From positions 1-5,610 of the forward strand of contig QNBZ01000103.1 in the NCBI GenBank assembly GCA_003644295.1: a stretch of DNA of 5,610 nt, given 5' to 3'. The notes under the pieces were generated by a model that saw only the letters and a program-made list of their open reading frames with translations, was not told the DNA's origin and ran no database searches. This stretch comes from Planctomycetota bacterium (GTDB lineage Bacteria; Planctomycetota; Phycisphaerae; Sedimentisphaerales; Anaerobacaceae). The translations under genes were made by a program, and so were the position numbers. This document shows, one piece after another, positions 4,978-5,610 of this stretch (its first letter is position 1; each line of letters opens with the position of its first letter).

Positions 4978-5480
4978 AATACACGGTTTTCAAGACGAAA
5001 TGGGGCTGGTTCGGCCTTGCTGGCACTGAAAGAGGGCTTTTGCGAACCTGCCTGCCGTTGGCCGAGCGTGAAAAGGTTAAATTCCGGATTATCAAGAATT
5101 TGCGTCCCGCTCAATACGATAAAAACTTTTTCAAGCCGGTGCAGGAACAGATAGCCGCTTATTTTGACGGTGCTCACGTGAATTTTGGTAAAGACATACC
5201 CATTGAGCTTTACGTATTTAGTTTCTTTACCAAGCAGGTTTTAACTGCTTGTAGGGATATAATGTTTGGCCAAACAATAACTTACTTGGGATTAGCGAAG
5301 AAATTAGGCCGACCCATCGCTGTCAGAGCCGTTGGCGGTGCGTTAGCAAAAAACCCATTGCCGTTGCTCATTCCCTGCCATCGGGTAATCCGCAGCGATG
5401 GCAAACTCGGCGGCTTTTCTGCTATAGGCGGAACAAAAGTCAAAAAAAGATTGCTTGAGCTTGAAGCACATGGTTTATAG
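4962..5480 (+). CDS. ogt: Methylated-DNA--protein-cysteine S-methyltransferase (Ogt/MGMT type)
   Basis: Suicide repair protein that transfers methyl groups from O6-methylguanine (and O4-methylthymine) in DNA to its own cysteine. The 172 aa show the two-domain Ogt/MGMT layout: an N-terminal RNase-H-like domain (about 6-82, starting FKTKWGWFGLA) and the C-terminal DNA-binding/active-site domain (about 86-170). The key elements are TYLGLA (107-112) with the flipping Tyr108, RAVGGALAKNP (122-132) with the presumed Arg finger 122 and hinge Asn131, and the acceptor Cys139 in IPCHRVI (137-143). GKLGGFSAIGGTKVKKRLLELE (147-168) completes the fold. The usual IPxGxT before the recognition helix is IMFGQT (100-105), losing the Pro. 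The start at 4962 lies inside a tandem GAACAAT array, whose last repeats encode residues 1-5. No Shine-Dalgarno directly precedes it. Upstream ATGs in the array form a start-stop ladder leading to it. The symbol could equally be given as adaB or mgt. Confidence 0.94.
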   Translation: MNYELKYTVFKTKWGWFGLAGTERGLLRTCLPLAEREKVKFRIIKNLRPAQYDKNFFKPVQEQIAAYFDGAHVNFGKDIPIELYVFSFFTKQVLTACRDIMFGQTITYLGLAKKLGRPIAVRAVGGALAKNPLPLLIPCHRVIRSDGKLGGFSAIGGTKVKKRLLELEAHGL

Positions 5481-5481
5481 T

Positions 5482-5610
5482 TCATTGCGAAATAATCAAT
5501 AATCAATAATCATTTATCAATAATCATTTATCAATAATCATTTATCAATAATCATTTATCAATAATCATTTATCAATAATCATTTATCAATAATCATTTA
5601 TCAATAATCA
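5482..5610. repeat. Tandem array, 14-bp TCAATAATCATTTA unit (two heptamers), truncated
   Basis: Begins one base after the ogt stop codon with two degenerate heptamers (5482-5495) and two TCAATAA copies (5496-5509). It then alternates TCATTTA and TCAATAA without a single substitution to the window edge at 5610. From 5503 the 14-bp unit is present about 7.7 times. This is the same unit, in the same orientation, as the array at 3631-3686. The perfect copies suggest recent expansion or homogenisation. The true length is unknown because the window ends inside it. Confidence 0.97.

Noticed and set aside
5282..5506. Short minus-strand frame starting in the repeat and running antisense into ogt
   Set aside because: It begins with the repeat-encoded MIID and is otherwise the shadow of the conserved ogt active-site region; no family likeness.
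5496..5610. AT-rich array with TTATCAATA every 14 bp as DnaA boxes or iterons of an origin
   Set aside because: TTATCAATA matches the TTATCCACA box at only 7 of 9 positions, which AT-richness explains. The same unit recurs between pheA and tpiA, and no dnaA, dnaN or rep gene is nearby.
5482..5610. CRISPR array
   Set aside because: The repeats are contiguous heptamers without spacers, and no cas genes are present.

Overview
The window reads as bacterial chromosomal housekeeping DNA. Seven genes lie in tandem on the minus strand and one on the plus strand. In minus-strand transcription order they are pheA (chorismate mutase/prephenate dehydratase), tpiA, secG, a yicC-family gene, gmk, rpoZ (omega) and the start of coaBC, which runs off the left edge. 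Divergent from pheA is an ogt/MGMT-type DNA alkyltransferase gene on the plus strand. The omega protein (motif VGGKFKLTALIQKR), the tpiA-secG and yicC-gmk-rpoZ-coaBC linkages and the moderate G+C content suggest a planctomycete, perhaps of the Phycisphaerae. This is a judgement from memory of sequence style, not a database result.

The seven minus-strand genes are separated by 72, 38, 60, 32, 18 and 6 bp. No clear intrinsic terminator lies between them, so they plausibly form one transcription unit: aromatic amino-acid synthesis, glycolysis, protein export, RNA metabolism, nucleotide supply, transcription and CoA synthesis. The only regulatory-looking intergenic region is the 207-bp stretch 4755-4961 between pheA and ogt. 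It holds two dyad symmetries, weak promoter-like hexamers and repeats. No stretch longer than 300 bases lacks a gene.

The striking feature is between the genes. Several spacers are built from tandem repeats with a strict 7-bp period, in at least four unrelated sequence families: ATAGTAA-like at 2821-2848, TCAATAA/TCATTTA at 3631-3686 and again at 5482-5610 (reaching the window edge), GATnCTn-like at 4765-4792 and 1433-1446, and GAACAAT-like at 4922-4977. The arrays touch gene boundaries. The pheA stop codon lies inside one, and the ogt start codon lies inside another.

In two arrays the repeats contain ATGA and form a ladder of five-codon mini-ORFs. Each mini-ORF stop overlaps the next start by ATGA, in 14-nt steps. 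One ladder runs from the pheA stop codon to an ATG in frame with tpiA; the other runs from a purine-rich site to the ogt start. The ladder geometry is partly an arithmetic result of a 7/14-bp period, so the biological role (termination-reinitiation coupling, or a parity switch) is a hypothesis. It is the most unusual observation here.
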